Positions 11,014-18,736 of a DNA stretch of 54,150 bases are shown one piece after another (positions within the stretch are counted from its first letter, which is position 1; the number at the start of each line of letters is the position of its first letter). Below the pieces are notes generated by a model. The model did no database searches. It was not told where the DNA came from and saw only the letters and a list, made by a program, of their open reading frames with translations. Source of the stretch: Limnohabitans sp. (GTDB lineage Bacteria > Pseudomonadota > Gammaproteobacteria > Burkholderiales > Burkholderiaceae_C); contig NZ_JAFEIF010000054.1 in NCBI RefSeq assembly GCF_017848645.1, forward strand, positions 1-54,150. Reading direction: 5' to 3'. Position numbers and translations under genes: made by a program.

Positions 11014-11076
11014 TGGCTTTTTCTTGCCAAAAGCGGCTGCAGGTTCATTTTTTGACCTGTGGCGGGGCCATGGGCA

Positions 11077-11109
11077 TCAGGGATTTCCCCCAAATGGGGA
11101 AATCCCTGA
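11077..11109. promoter_or_regulatory. Perfect 14-bp-arm dyad in the gap after the IS
   Basis: TCAGGGATTTCCCC (11077-11090), spacer CAAAT, then the exact inverse to 11109. No T-run follows on either strand, so it is more like a large operator or a cruciform/hairpin than a terminator. It stands upstream of a short transcription unit that ends at 11274. Confidence 0.5.
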
Positions 11110-11149
11110 GAAAAATCGAGAGCTTGTTCCCTTACATTTCAATCACTCG

Positions 11150-11239
11150 ATGCAAAGCAGTACTTGCATCCCGAGGGCCGAGGAGACAACTCGATACCCT
11201 GAGAATTCGAACATGAACCAACATCCGAACGAGGTGTGA
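11150..11239 (+). other. Possible 29-residue reading frame in a short transcript
   Basis: An ATG at 11150 opens a frame of 29 codons (starts MQSSTCIPRAEETTR, ends MNQHPNEV) that stops 8 bp before a strong terminator. TTCAAT lies 6 bp before the ATG, resembling the leaderless pattern; there is no Shine-Dalgarno. The DNA also folds (GATGCAA...TTGCATC). It may equally be a small non-coding RNA. No recognisable family. Confidence 0.25.
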
Positions 11240-11247
11240 TTTTCCCA

Positions 11248-11274
11248 AGCGTCGCGCAAGCGGCGCTTTTTTTT
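11248..11274 (+). terminator. Intrinsic terminator upstream of the tauE-like gene
   Basis: AGCGTCGC, loop GCAA, GCGGCGCT (one G-U pair) and eight T residues. It ends a plus-strand transcript from the 11.1-kb gap before the permease promoter at 11320. Confidence 0.8.
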
Positions 11275-11319
11275 GTCTGCTGCTGAAGCCTTTGAGAGAC
11301 AGCCACTGCTACAAGCGGA

Positions 11320-11328
11320 TGCCACAAT
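11320..11328 (+). promoter_or_regulatory. Extended -10 of the TauE/SafE gene, leaderless
   Basis: TGC-CACAAT, then 7 bp, then ATG at 11336. The TG element compensates for a poor -35. No Shine-Dalgarno. Confidence 0.5.
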
Positions 11329-11335
11329 CGCCTGC

Positions 11336-12094
11336 ATGGAATTACTGATTGTTTCGCTGGCCTCGCTGCTGGCAGGGCTGATGGACTCGATCGTTGGCGG
11401 TGGCGGCTTGATCCTGATTCCGGCGCTGTTTGCCACCTTCCCCGGCGCGGCCCCCGCCACCTTGCTTGGCACCAACAAAAGCGCTGCAATCTGGGGCACA
11501 GCCTTTGCCAGCATTCAATACAGCCGTAAAGTGGTCATGCCCTGGCGCTCCTTGCTGCCTGCGGCCGGGGCGGGTCTGGTGGGCTCACCCATTGGCGCTT
11601 GGGTGGTCACGCAGGTCGACCCCGGTTTGTTGCGAAAAATGCTGCCCATCCTGATGCTGTCACTGCTGGTCTATACCTTGGCCAAAAAAGACATGGGCCG
11701 CCACCATGCGCCCCGTTTTGCAGGCAAGCAAGAGGCCTGGGTTGCCGCGGGCATCGGCTTGACGATCGGTTTTTACGACGGCTTTTTTGGCCCAGGCACC
11801 GGCAGTTTTCTGGTCTTTGCCTATGTATGGCTGTTGGGCTATGACTTTTTGAACGCTTCGGCTTCGGCCAAACTCATCAATGTCGCCACCAACTTTTCTG
11901 CGCTGATATTGTTTGCCATTCAAGGCCACGTCTGGTGGCATCTGGCCCTGGTCATGGCGGTCTCCAACATCGTGGGCAGTCTGATCGGCACCCGGCTGGC
12001 CCTGAAACACGGGGCTGGCTTTGTGCGCCAAGTGTTCATCTTCGTCGTGATGGCATTGATTTGCAAAACCGCCTACGACACCTGGCTGCGCTGA
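11336..12094 (+). CDS. TauE/SafE family permease
   Basis: A 252-residue membrane protein with about eight helices in two related halves. The first half starts MELLIVSLASLLAGLMDSIVGGGGLILIPAL, with the family's glycine-rich DSIVGGGG; the second has GIGLTIGFYDGFFGPGTGSFLVFAY, the matching signature GF.DGFFGPGTG. Family members export sulfite or sulfoacetate-type organosulfonates, or carry other anions. No sulfonate genes are adjacent, so the substrate is open. Its start is fixed by CACAAT 7 bp upstream. Confidence 0.9.
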   Translation: MELLIVSLASLLAGLMDSIVGGGGLILIPALFATFPGAAPATLLGTNKSAAIWGTAFASIQYSRKVVMPWRSLLPAAGAGLVGSPIGAWVVTQVDPGLLRKMLPILMLSLLVYTLAKKDMGRHHAPRFAGKQEAWVAAGIGLTIGFYDGFFGPGTGSFLVFAYVWLLGYDFLNASASAKLINVATNFSALILFAIQGHVWWHLALVMAVSNIVGSLIGTRLALKHGAGFVRQVFIFVVMALICKTAYDTWLR

Positions 12095-12101
12095 ATGCGC
12101 T

Positions 12102-13025
12102 TCAGCGCATCCGCCACTTGATCTGCCCGGCGTACTGCGCCAGCGCCACACCCAACAAAGTCACGCCGGCCCCGGCGATCTTGATCCAGGTGTAGTGCTC
12201 ACCCGACAGCGCCCAGGCAAACAGGCCCGCCATGGGCGGCATCAAATACATCAAAGGGGCTGTGCGGGCCACGCCGCGCACGTTGTTGATCCAGCCCCAG
12301 GCCAGCCAGCCGATGAAGGCCGACACCAGCACCGACCAGAACAGGCCCACCCAATCCCAAACCTCAAGTGCGGCCCAGTTCGCGTCCATGCCTGCAGGCA
12401 GCGACAGCAGCATGACCGGCAAACCGCCCAGCAAAGTGGCGTAACCCATGGTCAGCACCGGGCCGTGCTCTTGCATCACGGGTTTCACCGCCACGGTGTA
12501 CCAGGAGAAAAGCCCCGCAGACACCAGCAAGACCAGATCGCCCCCGCCCGCGCGCCAGTTGCCACCCAGTAACTTGTCGGACAAAAAGATCAAGACTCCG
12601 CCAAAAGCCAGCGCCACGCCCAACAGCTGCGCCCCTGTCAGCCGCTCCAGGCCCTGGATGCGCAAAATCAACAAGGTGAAGATCGGCCCGCACGCCAAAA
12701 TGACCGCGCTGGAGAACGCGGTGGACCAATGCACGCCGTACGACACGAGGCCCACATGCAAAGAGTGGCCAATGAAGCCCAACCAAGCCATGTGCAATAC
12801 GTCCTGGCGCGGCAGCGGCGGCAGCCAGCGCCCAAAACGCCAGCGCATCAACAGCAGCGCGCACACGGGCATGATGAGGTAACGCGCCCACAAAAAACCA
12901 CCGGGTGTGATCAGATCAAACAGGTACTTTTGCAGCGTAAAGTTGCCCCCCCAGATGACGATCAGGACCAGCGCCACCCACAAGGCGAGTTGGTCATGGG
13001 CGTGAGGTGGTGCGCGATGGGGCAT
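12102..13025 (-). CDS. EamA/DMT superfamily transporter
   Basis: A 307-residue drug/metabolite-type transporter with ten membrane helices in two EamA repeats. Motifs include WVALVLIVIWGGNFTLQKYLFDLITPGGFLWARY near the N-terminus and APLMYLMPPMAGLFAWALSGEHYTWIKIAGAGVTLLGV near the C-terminus. These proteins usually export amino acids or metabolites. It is convergent with the TauE gene, with a 7-bp gap, and 55 bp downstream of alanine racemase on the same strand. Its own CACAAT hexamer, 7 bp before the ATG, argues for a separate promoter. Confidence 0.88.
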   Translation of the reverse strand: MPHRAPPHAHDQLALWVALVLIVIWGGNFTLQKYLFDLITPGGFLWARYLIMPVCALLLMRWRFGRWLPPLPRQDVLHMAWLGFIGHSLHVGLVSYGVHWSTAFSSAVILACGPIFTLLILRIQGLERLTGAQLLGVALAFGGVLIFLSDKLLGGNWRAGGGDLVLLVSAGLFSWYTVAVKPVMQEHGPVLTMGYATLLGGLPVMLLSLPAGMDANWAALEVWDWVGLFWSVLVSAFIGWLAWGWINNVRGVARTAPLMYLMPPMAGLFAWALSGEHYTWIKIAGAGVTLLGVALAQYAGQIKWRMR

Positions 13026-13032
13026 GAACCCT

Positions 13033-13038
13033 ATTGTG
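13033..13038 (-). promoter_or_regulatory. CACAAT hexamer 7 bp before the EamA gene
   Basis: Minus-strand CACAAT, AGGGTTC, ATG (13025). Same layout as hemB. No convincing -35. Confidence 0.4.
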
Positions 13039-13080
13039 CGGCCACAGGCCTGAGGCCCATGTCACGCCCGCAGCAAGCTT

Positions 13081-14178
13081 TCAGTCTTGCACCAGCACAG
13101 GCACGCGCTGCGCCAGCGCACACATCAGCTCGTAACCCACCGTGCCCGCCGCTTGCGCCACCTCGTCGATACTGAGCACAGCGCCCTGGGCCGACTGCCC
13201 CCACAGCGTGACGGTGCTGCCCACGCCCGCATCGGGGAAGGGACTCAGGTCCACCGTGAGCATGTCCATGCTCACGCGGCCCACGGTGCGGCCCCTTGCG
13301 CCATCCACCAGCACGGGCGTGCCCGTGGGGCAGATGCGCGGGTAACCATCGGCATAGCCGCAGGCCACCACGCCGATGCGCATGGGGCCATCGGCCACAA
13401 AGCTGGAGCCATAACCCACGCTGTCGCCCGCCTGCAAATCCTGCACGGCGATGATGCGGGCGTTCAGGCTCATGGCAGGCAACAAACCCCAGTGCGCGGC
13501 GCTGTGCTCGGGAAAGTCCGGTGAGCTGCCATAAACCGCGATGCCAGGGCGAATCCAGTCGGCTTTGACGGCGGCGTCTTGCGCGTGGCGCAAGGTGGCG
13601 GCGCTGTTGCTGACACTGCGCTCGCCCGGCAAGTCGCGGGTGGCTTCTTCAAAGCGGGCCATCTGCTCGGCGATGCCTTTGGGACCATCGGCGTCGCTGA
13701 AGTGGGTCATGAGCGAAATCTCATCCACCTGCGGCAAGGCGTTCAGCCGCGTCCAGGCCGAACGAAAGCGCTGCGGCGCAAAGCCCAGCCGGTTCATGCC
13801 CGAGTTCATCTTGAGGAAAACCCGGTGCGGCTCGTGCGTCTTGTGCAGTGCCAGCATGTCGATCTGCTCGTCGCAATGCACCGTGTGCCACAGGTGCAGG
13901 CGCGAGCACAACTCCAGGTCCCGCGCCTCAAAAGCGCCTTCGAGCAGCAAGATCGGGCCACGCCAGCCCAGGGCGCGCACCCGCTCGGCCTCACCCAGGT
14001 CCAAAAGGGCAAAGCCGTCAGCACCGCGCAGGCCTTCAAACACCCGCTCGATGCCATGGCCATAGGCATTGGCCTTGACCACTGCCCAGGCCTGGGCATC
14101 GGGCGCGGCTTGCCGGGCTCGCGCCAGGTTGTGGCGCAAGGCGGCAGTGTGAATGGTGGCTTGGATGGGGCGGGGCAT
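13081..14178 (-). CDS. alr: Alanine racemase
   Basis: A 365-residue PLP enzyme that interconverts L- and D-alanine for peptidoglycan. The PLP lysine is K35 in [13 protein letters not shown], and the opposite catalytic base is Y256 in [10 protein letters not shown]. The barrel segments [14 protein letters not shown] and the C-terminal [13 protein letters not shown] are diagnostic. The frame extends upstream to 14259, but homology begins at [17 protein letters not shown], so ATG 14178 is preferred. Whether it is the biosynthetic Alr or catabolic DadX type cannot be settled; no dadA is nearby. Confidence 0.94.
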   Translation of the reverse strand: MPRPIQATIHTAALRHNLARARQAAPDAQAWAVVKANAYGHGIERVFEGLRGADGFALLDLGEAERVRALGWRGPILLLEGAFEARDLELCSRLHLWHTVHCDEQIDMLALHKTHEPHRVFLKMNSGMNRLGFAPQRFRSAWTRLNALPQVDEISLMTHFSDADGPKGIAEQMARFEEATRDLPGERSVSNSAATLRHAQDAAVKADWIRPGIAVYGSSPDFPEHSAAHWGLLPAMSLNARIIAVQDLQAGDSVGYGSSFVADGPMRIGVVACGYADGYPRICPTGTPVLVDGARGRTVGRVSMDMLTVDLSPFPDAGVGSTVTLWGQSAQGAVLSIDEVAQAAGTVGYELMCALAQRVPVLVQD

Positions 14179-14318
14179 GGTGTCAGGGCTTGCACAAAAG
14201 AGGTTTGCAAGTGTGCCAGCAAAGTGCTGTCGCGAACCAGGCTTATCCGCGCCGCTCACATGGCGGTTCGACCGCCATGCCTTGGGAATACCGGTCTGAC
14301 CCGTCTCTGGAAGGGGTT

Positions 14319-14333
14319 TGTAAATGATTTACA
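14319..14333. promoter_or_regulatory. 15-bp palindrome at the dedA promoter
   Basis: TGTAAAT-G-ATTTACA, overlapping a candidate -10 (TACACT at 14330-14335). It lies in the gap between alr and the dedA-like gene, 68 bp before the latter, and is a plausible repressor site. No regulator gene is adjacent. Confidence 0.45.
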
Positions 14334-14403
14334 CTGATCCGCTGCCTTTTAACCCCGCGCATTCCGTCTGAGCTTTTCAGGCGCTGGCTGAACCTTGTAA
14401 TCC

Positions 14404-15039
14404 ATGGAAGTTTTTCAGTTTTTGATGCCCATCTTCACCGAATACGGCTATTTGGCTGTGTTTGTGATGCTGTTGATTTGCGGCTTTGGCGTTCCTGTGC
14501 CTGAAGACGTGACCTTGGTCACTGGCGGCGTGATCGCAGGTCTGGGGCATGCCGATGTGCACACCATGTTTGCGGTGGGCATGGCGGGCGTCATGGTCGG
14601 GGATGGCCTGATGTTCACCTTGGGTCGGCTTTACGGCGAGCGCATTTCCAAATTGCCCGGCTTTCGCAAAATCCTCACGCCCGAGCGCTTTGCCAGCGCC
14701 CAAGACGCCTTCCAGAAATACGGCAAATGGGTCATGTTCGTGGCCCGCTTTTTGCCCGGCCTGCGCACCCCGGTGTTCTTCTCGGCCGGCATGAGCCGCC
14801 GCGTGAGCTTTTCCACCTGGTTTTTCATGGACGGCTTTGCCGCCTTGATCAGCGTGCCGATCTGGGTGTACCTGGGCTACTTTGGCGCGCAAAACTGGGA
14901 CTGGATGTTTGGCGTGCTGCACCAGTTCCAGTACGGCATCTTTGCACTGCTGGGCATCGGCGGTGGCTGGCTGGGCTGGCGCTGGTGGCGCAAGCGCCAA
15001 GCCACGCGGGCTGCCAAAGCCTCTGGCGACGCCTCTTAA
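14404..15039 (+). CDS. DedA family membrane protein
   Basis: A 211-residue inner-membrane protein. It shows the DedA/SNARE-associated signature: GYLAVFVMLLICGFGVPVPEDVTLVTGGVIAG, with acidic residues in a re-entrant loop, and FVARFLPGLRTPVFFSAGMSR, with the paired arginines. DedA proteins are linked to undecaprenyl-phosphate or phospholipid flipping and membrane homeostasis. Nearness to alanine racemase fits an envelope role but the genes are divergent. TGTAAT lies just before the ATG. The next gene begins 12 bp after the stop. Confidence 0.92.
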   Translation: MEVFQFLMPIFTEYGYLAVFVMLLICGFGVPVPEDVTLVTGGVIAGLGHADVHTMFAVGMAGVMVGDGLMFTLGRLYGERISKLPGFRKILTPERFASAQDAFQKYGKWVMFVARFLPGLRTPVFFSAGMSRRVSFSTWFFMDGFAALISVPIWVYLGYFGAQNWDWMFGVLHQFQYGIFALLGIGGGWLGWRWWRKRQATRAAKASGDAS

Positions 15040-15051
15040 GCTGCCCCAAGC

Positions 15052-15948
15052 ATGGGCCACACCTCCCCCAAAAGCCTGGCGGTTGCCGGGCTCCTGTTCA
15101 ACGCCTTTGTTTGGGGCGTGTGCTGGTGGCCCTTCAAACAACTCGAGTCCCAAGGCCTGCACCCGCTGTGGGCCACGGCGCTGGTCTACGCCTTTGTCTT
15201 CGTTTCCATCGCCTTGTGGCTGTGGCGCAGCGGGCAGCTGCAAAGCTGGCGCGGTCACTCCGGGTTGTGGCTCTTGCTGCTGGCCTCGGGCCTGACCAAT
15301 GTGGGCTTCAACTGGGCCGTCACGGTGGGCGACGTGGTGCGCGTGGTGCTGCTGTTTTATTTGATGCCGGCCTGGTCCGTGCTGGTGGCCTGGTGGCTGC
15401 TGGGTGAAAAACCCACCCCCATGGCCTTGCTGCGCTTGCTTTTGGCTCTGGCCGGTTTGTTCATCGTGCTCAAAACCCCCGAAACGCCCTGGCCCGTGCC
15501 CGAGAGCCTGGCCGATGGCCTGGCCCTGATGGGGGGCCTGACGTTTGCCATCACCAACGCCTTGCTGCTCAAGCTCAAAGACACCCCCAGCTCGTCGCGC
15601 ACCCTGGCCATGTTTGGTGGCGGCGCGGTCATGGCCACGCTGGCGGCCTTTGTGGGTTTGGCCTCGGGCGTCGTGGCCATCGGCGCGGCACCCACCTGGA
15701 GCTGGTTGCCCCTGGTCGCCCTGCTGAGCATCTCCTTTTTGTTGGGCAACCTGGCGCTGCAATACGGCGCCGCCCGTCTGGCCGCCCACACCACAGCGCT
15801 GGTCATGCTGTCCGAAGTGCTGTTTGCCAGCGTGTCGTCGGTGCTTCTGGGGGCCTCCAGCTGGGACAGCCGCACCTTGATCGGTGGTTCTTTGATCTTG
15901 CTGGCGGCGTTGCTGTCCATCGTAGGGCCGGCCCACAAGGCCAAATGA
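15052..15948 (+). CDS. EamA/DMT superfamily transporter
   Basis: A 298-residue transporter with ten membrane helices and duplicated EamA domains: AGLLFNAFVWGVCWWPFKQLESQGLHPLWATAL at the start, and LAAHTTALVMLSEVLFASVSSVLLGASSWDSRTLIGGSLILLAALLS near the end. It follows dedA by 12 bp and is probably cotranscribed. The W-rich first helix is usual in the family. It is only distantly similar to the EamA protein at 12102-13025, so this is not a recent duplication. Substrate unknown. Confidence 0.88.
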   Translation: MGHTSPKSLAVAGLLFNAFVWGVCWWPFKQLESQGLHPLWATALVYAFVFVSIALWLWRSGQLQSWRGHSGLWLLLLASGLTNVGFNWAVTVGDVVRVVLLFYLMPAWSVLVAWWLLGEKPTPMALLRLLLALAGLFIVLKTPETPWPVPESLADGLALMGGLTFAITNALLLKLKDTPSSSRTLAMFGGGAVMATLAAFVGLASGVVAIGAAPTWSWLPLVALLSISFLLGNLALQYGAARLAAHTTALVMLSEVLFASVSSVLLGASSWDSRTLIGGSLILLAALLSIVGPAHKAK

Positions 15949-16018
15949 CGCAACTTGCACAGCCATGGGCTGTCGCTGGCATGATGTCCTTTTGCCCACT
16001 TCTACCGGAAAGCACCCC

Positions 16019-16501
16019 ATGAGCCTGTACGACCTCGAAGCCCAAAGCATCGACCAGCAAACCGTGCCCCTGTCGCGCTACAAGGGCCAGGTGATGCTGA
16101 TCGTCAACACCGCCAGCGCCTGCGGCTTCACGCCCCAGTTCACCGGGCTGGAAAAGCTGCACAAAACCTACGCCGACCAAGGCCTGGCCGTGCTGGGCTT
16201 TCCCTGCAACCAGTTCGCCAGCCAGGACCCGGGCGACGACGCACAGATTGCCAACTTCTGCCAAAAGAACTACGGCGTGAGCTTTCAGATGATGAGCAAG
16301 GTCAAAGTGAACGGCGACGAGGCACACCCGCTGTACCAATGGCTCACCGCCGAAGCGCCCGGCATTTTGGGCAGCAAGGCCATCAAATGGAACTTCACCA
16401 AGTTTTTGGTGGGGCGCGACGGGCGCGTGATCAAGCGCTATGCGCCGCAGGACTCACCCGAGAAGATGGCCAAGGACATTGAGGCGGCGCTGGCGGCTTG
16501 A
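16019..16501 (+). CDS. Glutathione peroxidase family (cysteine type)
   Basis: A 160-residue thioredoxin-fold peroxidase. The peroxidatic cysteine is C35 in NTASACGFTPQF, followed by GFPCNQFASQDPG (glutamine and second cysteine) and IKWNFTKFLVGRDG (tryptophan and asparagine), making the usual Cys-Gln-Trp-Asn tetrad. It reduces hydrogen or lipid peroxides in the cytosol, often with thioredoxin rather than glutathione. The codon is an ordinary TGC, so it is not a selenoprotein despite the selenium genes elsewhere in the window. A promoter (TTGCAC, 19 bp, CATGAT) lies at about 15955-15985. Confidence 0.93.
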   Translation: MSLYDLEAQSIDQQTVPLSRYKGQVMLIVNTASACGFTPQFTGLEKLHKTYADQGLAVLGFPCNQFASQDPGDDAQIANFCQKNYGVSFQMMSKVKVNGDEAHPLYQWLTAEAPGILGSKAIKWNFTKFLVGRDGRVIKRYAPQDSPEKMAKDIEAALAA

Positions 16502-16972
16502 TCAAAACAGCGCTGGCTGAACCGGCGAAACCTGTTGGGACGCTTGGCCACACCCCATCGCCGCTGCGATTTTTCGGAAATCAGCCTCGCTGATCTTGAG
16601 CTGGCCAAATCGAAACACTGCCCCCCAATGGGTTTGATCGGTGATGAATTCCAAATGTGCAATCAAAGGCTTGATGGGAACCGGCTGTGTAAGCTGGTAA
16701 TCCACATCGATGCGCCAAGGCACAAAGCCCGGCACGCCATCGGGCGTCATGTCATATTCATACACCTCACCCGATCGGATGAACCCCAAGGCCGTGAACG
16801 CTTGCAAAGGCGCACCGTCGGGATATGACTCACGCGGCGAGTAATAAATCAGGCCATCACCCGCCTTCATGCGCTTGAGCGGCGCCTGCTTGCCGTGGTT
16901 CATCTGCGCAAAGCCACCAGCCACCCCTCGCAACACATGCGAGCGGCTGACCACACCGATCCAGTAGTTCAT
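16502..16972 (-). CDS. EVE domain protein (UPF0310)
   Basis: A 156-residue protein made of a single EVE domain, a PUA-like fold. It begins MNYWIGVVSRSHVLRGVAGGFAQMNHGKQAPLKRMKAGDGLIYYSPR, the usual start of UPF0310 proteins, and contains VPWRIDVDYQ and HWGAVFRFGQLKISEADF. EVE domains are thought to bind modified bases such as 5-methyl- or hydroxymethylcytosine, and occur alone or in defence-related proteins. It is the last gene of a four-gene operon and overlaps the GyrI-like gene by 4 bp. Confidence 0.88.
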   Translation of the reverse strand: MNYWIGVVSRSHVLRGVAGGFAQMNHGKQAPLKRMKAGDGLIYYSPRESYPDGAPLQAFTALGFIRSGEVYEYDMTPDGVPGFVPWRIDVDYQLTQPVPIKPLIAHLEFITDQTHWGAVFRFGQLKISEADFRKIAAAMGCGQASQQVSPVQPALF

Positions 16973-17430
16973 GATGGCCGCACACCGATGAAAATTTCTG
17001 TCAGCCCATCAGGTGCATAACACTCAAAGTCTGTGCTGTAGGTCCGTTGGTGCGGGCACAAAGGGTCGGCAAAGTAGCGCCAAACACGTGTCCAAGCATC
17101 CACCACTGCTTGGGGCATGGCCCCCGGCGCGTCAAACACCAAATACGGCCCGGGGGCGATGTCAATTCGGGTGAGAGCGAGTGAATCACCTGCGGCGGGG
17201 GGCAAGGCATCGGAGCCCGCCAGCACATCAAAGGCCCCCTGGGCATCCGACTCATAGCCCTGATAAACGCCATACACCCGTGCGCCCTTCGCCAGATTTG
17301 GCGCGATCTGCGCGGCAAAGTCGGACCACAGTTGGCCTATTCGCGCCGTATCGGCCTGCATCTCTTCGGCGTTTCGGGTGCGCACCGACAGGCCCCACAC
17401 AGCCCGCGTTTCGATCTCTGCGATTTTCAT
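16969..17430 (-). CDS. GyrI-like effector-binding domain protein
   Basis: A 153-residue protein matching the stand-alone GyrI/AraC-type effector-binding fold. Supports are KIAEIETRAVWGLSVRTRNAEE, IGQLWSDFAAQIAP, VYGVYQGYESDAQGAFDVLAGSDA, PGPYLVFDAPGAMPQAVVDAWTRVWRYF and the end YSTDFECYAPDGLTEIFIGVRPS. These proteins bind small hydrophobic or cationic molecules; some hydrolyse cyclopropanoid toxins. In this position it often accompanies WYL-type regulators, as here (13 bp after the regulator). The ligand is unknown. Confidence 0.85.
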   Translation of the reverse strand: MKIAEIETRAVWGLSVRTRNAEEMQADTARIGQLWSDFAAQIAPNLAKGARVYGVYQGYESDAQGAFDVLAGSDALPPAAGDSLALTRIDIAPGPYLVFDAPGAMPQAVVDAWTRVWRYFADPLCPHQRTYSTDFECYAPDGLTEIFIGVRPS

Positions 17431-17443
17431 GAAAACGTCCTCT

Positions 17444-18148
17444 TCATCGACCCTCGGCCAACGCCTGCGGGTCCACGCCTTGTTGGCGCAAATAGTCGAT
17501 CAGGCGTTGCCCCTCGACCAAGTGAAAGGTCTGCGGCAAGACTGTGATGGACTGTATGCGGTCGAGTCGGAAACTGCGAAAGTCCTGACGCATTTCGCAC
17601 CAAGCCACCAGTGTCCAGACCGCGCCCCAGAAAAAACTGCCCAAGGGCCACACCGTGCGCTCGCTGGTGCGGGCTTGTGCATCGTTGTAAACCAGGGCCA
17701 ACTTGTGCAGCCCCTGTGTGGCTTCGCGCCACAGCTGCAAGTGCGGTTGTTGCTCAGCGGTCAAGCCCCAAGGCGGCGAATACACCGGCGTGTGCTGCGC
17801 CGCATGGCGCTGGCCTGCGGGCAAGACACTGAGCACCCGCGACAAAGCCGATTCGCTCGCACGCGCCAGCGCCGGGTCCAGCCACTGCTGCGCCACCCGC
17901 GTCATCACTACCAAGGCCTGCGCCTCTTGCGGGGTGAAGATCAGCGGCGGCAAGTCAAAGCCCTCACCCAGGCGATAACCCACCCCCGCTTCACCCTCGA
18001 TGGGCACGCCCTGGTATTGCAGATCGGCCACATCGCGGTAGACCGTTCGCTCAGACACCTCCAAGCGCTGCGCCAGCCACTTGGCCGTGGTCAGGCGGCG
18101 GCCCCGGATGAGTTGAACAATCTGGAAAAGGCGGTCAGCGCGGCGCAT
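17444..18148 (-). CDS. WYL-domain transcriptional regulator (YafY/DeoR-like)
   Basis: A 234-residue regulator. The N-terminal winged HTH is at residues 1-60 (RRADRLFQIVQLIRGRRLTTAKWLAQRLEVSERTVYRDVADL), followed by a linker and a WYL-type ligand domain (LVYNDAQARTSERTVWPLGSFFWGAVWTLVAWCEMRQDFRSFRLDRI). In the WYL motif the tryptophan is kept (VWTLVAWC) but the canonical W-Y-L triplet is altered. Such proteins bind nucleic acids or nucleotides through the WYL domain. Located 39 bp after the VOC gene; presumably controls this operon. Confidence 0.9.
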   Translation of the reverse strand: MRRADRLFQIVQLIRGRRLTTAKWLAQRLEVSERTVYRDVADLQYQGVPIEGEAGVGYRLGEGFDLPPLIFTPQEAQALVVMTRVAQQWLDPALARASESALSRVLSVLPAGQRHAAQHTPVYSPPWGLTAEQQPHLQLWREATQGLHKLALVYNDAQARTSERTVWPLGSFFWGAVWTLVAWCEMRQDFRSFRLDRIQSITVLPQTFHLVEGQRLIDYLRQQGVDPQALAEGR

Positions 18149-18187
18149 GGGATGAACAGTTGGGGTGGACAGATCAAACGCAAATTG

Positions 18188-18565
18188 TCAGGCGTACGCG
18201 TGCAAGCCGACCCGGTTGCCATCCACATCGAGCATGTGCGCCATGAAGCCCAGCCCCTCGGGCAAAGCCACCCGGCCCATGGCCACCTGTCCGCCTGCGG
18301 CCACCACGCGCTGCAAGGCGGTATCCAGCGATGCGCCCGCGTGCAGATACACCAGCGTGCCGCAAGCGCCCACCTGCAAAGCCGGGTGCCCCGACATCAA
18401 AGCGCCCTTGACCGCCTCACCTTCACCCGCAAACACCGCCATCTGCATGCCCGGCCCCGCGTAGCTTTGGCGCTGCAAAGTCGTTTGCAACACGGCCTCA
18501 TAAAACGCCTGGGCACGCGGCATGTCGCTCACCGGAATCTCAAACCAGTCGATCACTTTTTGCAT
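18188..18565 (-). CDS. VOC family (glyoxalase-like) protein
   Basis: A 125-residue protein with the paired beta-alpha-beta-beta-beta modules of the vicinal-oxygen-chelate fold: VIDWFEIPVSDMPRAQAFYEAVL at the start and GFMAHMLDVDGNRVGLHA at the end. Members include glyoxalase I and antibiotic-resistance proteins; many are uncharacterised. The start at 18565 is chosen over 18637 because AGGGAG precedes it and the homology begins MQKVIDWFEIP. First gene of the VOC, WYL-regulator, GyrI-like, EVE operon. Confidence 0.88.
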   Translation of the reverse strand: MQKVIDWFEIPVSDMPRAQAFYEAVLQTTLQRQSYAGPGMQMAVFAGEGEAVKGALMSGHPALQVGACGTLVYLHAGASLDTALQRVVAAGGQVAMGRVALPEGLGFMAHMLDVDGNRVGLHAYA

Positions 18566-18736
18566 TTTTGTCTTTCTCCCTGAAGGTGCACAGACCATCT
18601 GTGCACTGGGAGAACTGTGCCTGAGGGGTACTGACAACGGGGTGTCAGTAGCGTGCAGACGTGCTCGTCAAGCGTTCAAAAGCCCAACAACCAAGCCACC
18701 CATTGGCCAAAATGGATGACGCGCGTCCTCCTTGGC

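Noticed and set aside
11077..11109. Large hairpin as an intrinsic terminator
   Set aside because: No T-run on either strand after the stem, so it is listed as a dyad of unknown role.
14377..16050. 557-codon frame antisense to dedA and the EamA gene
   Set aside because: Gln/Gly/His-rich shadow frame crossing two convincing genes; no domain recognised.
16019..16501. Glutathione peroxidase as a selenoprotein
   Set aside because: The active-site codon is TGC (cysteine), and no in-frame TGA with a SECIS-like hairpin is seen.
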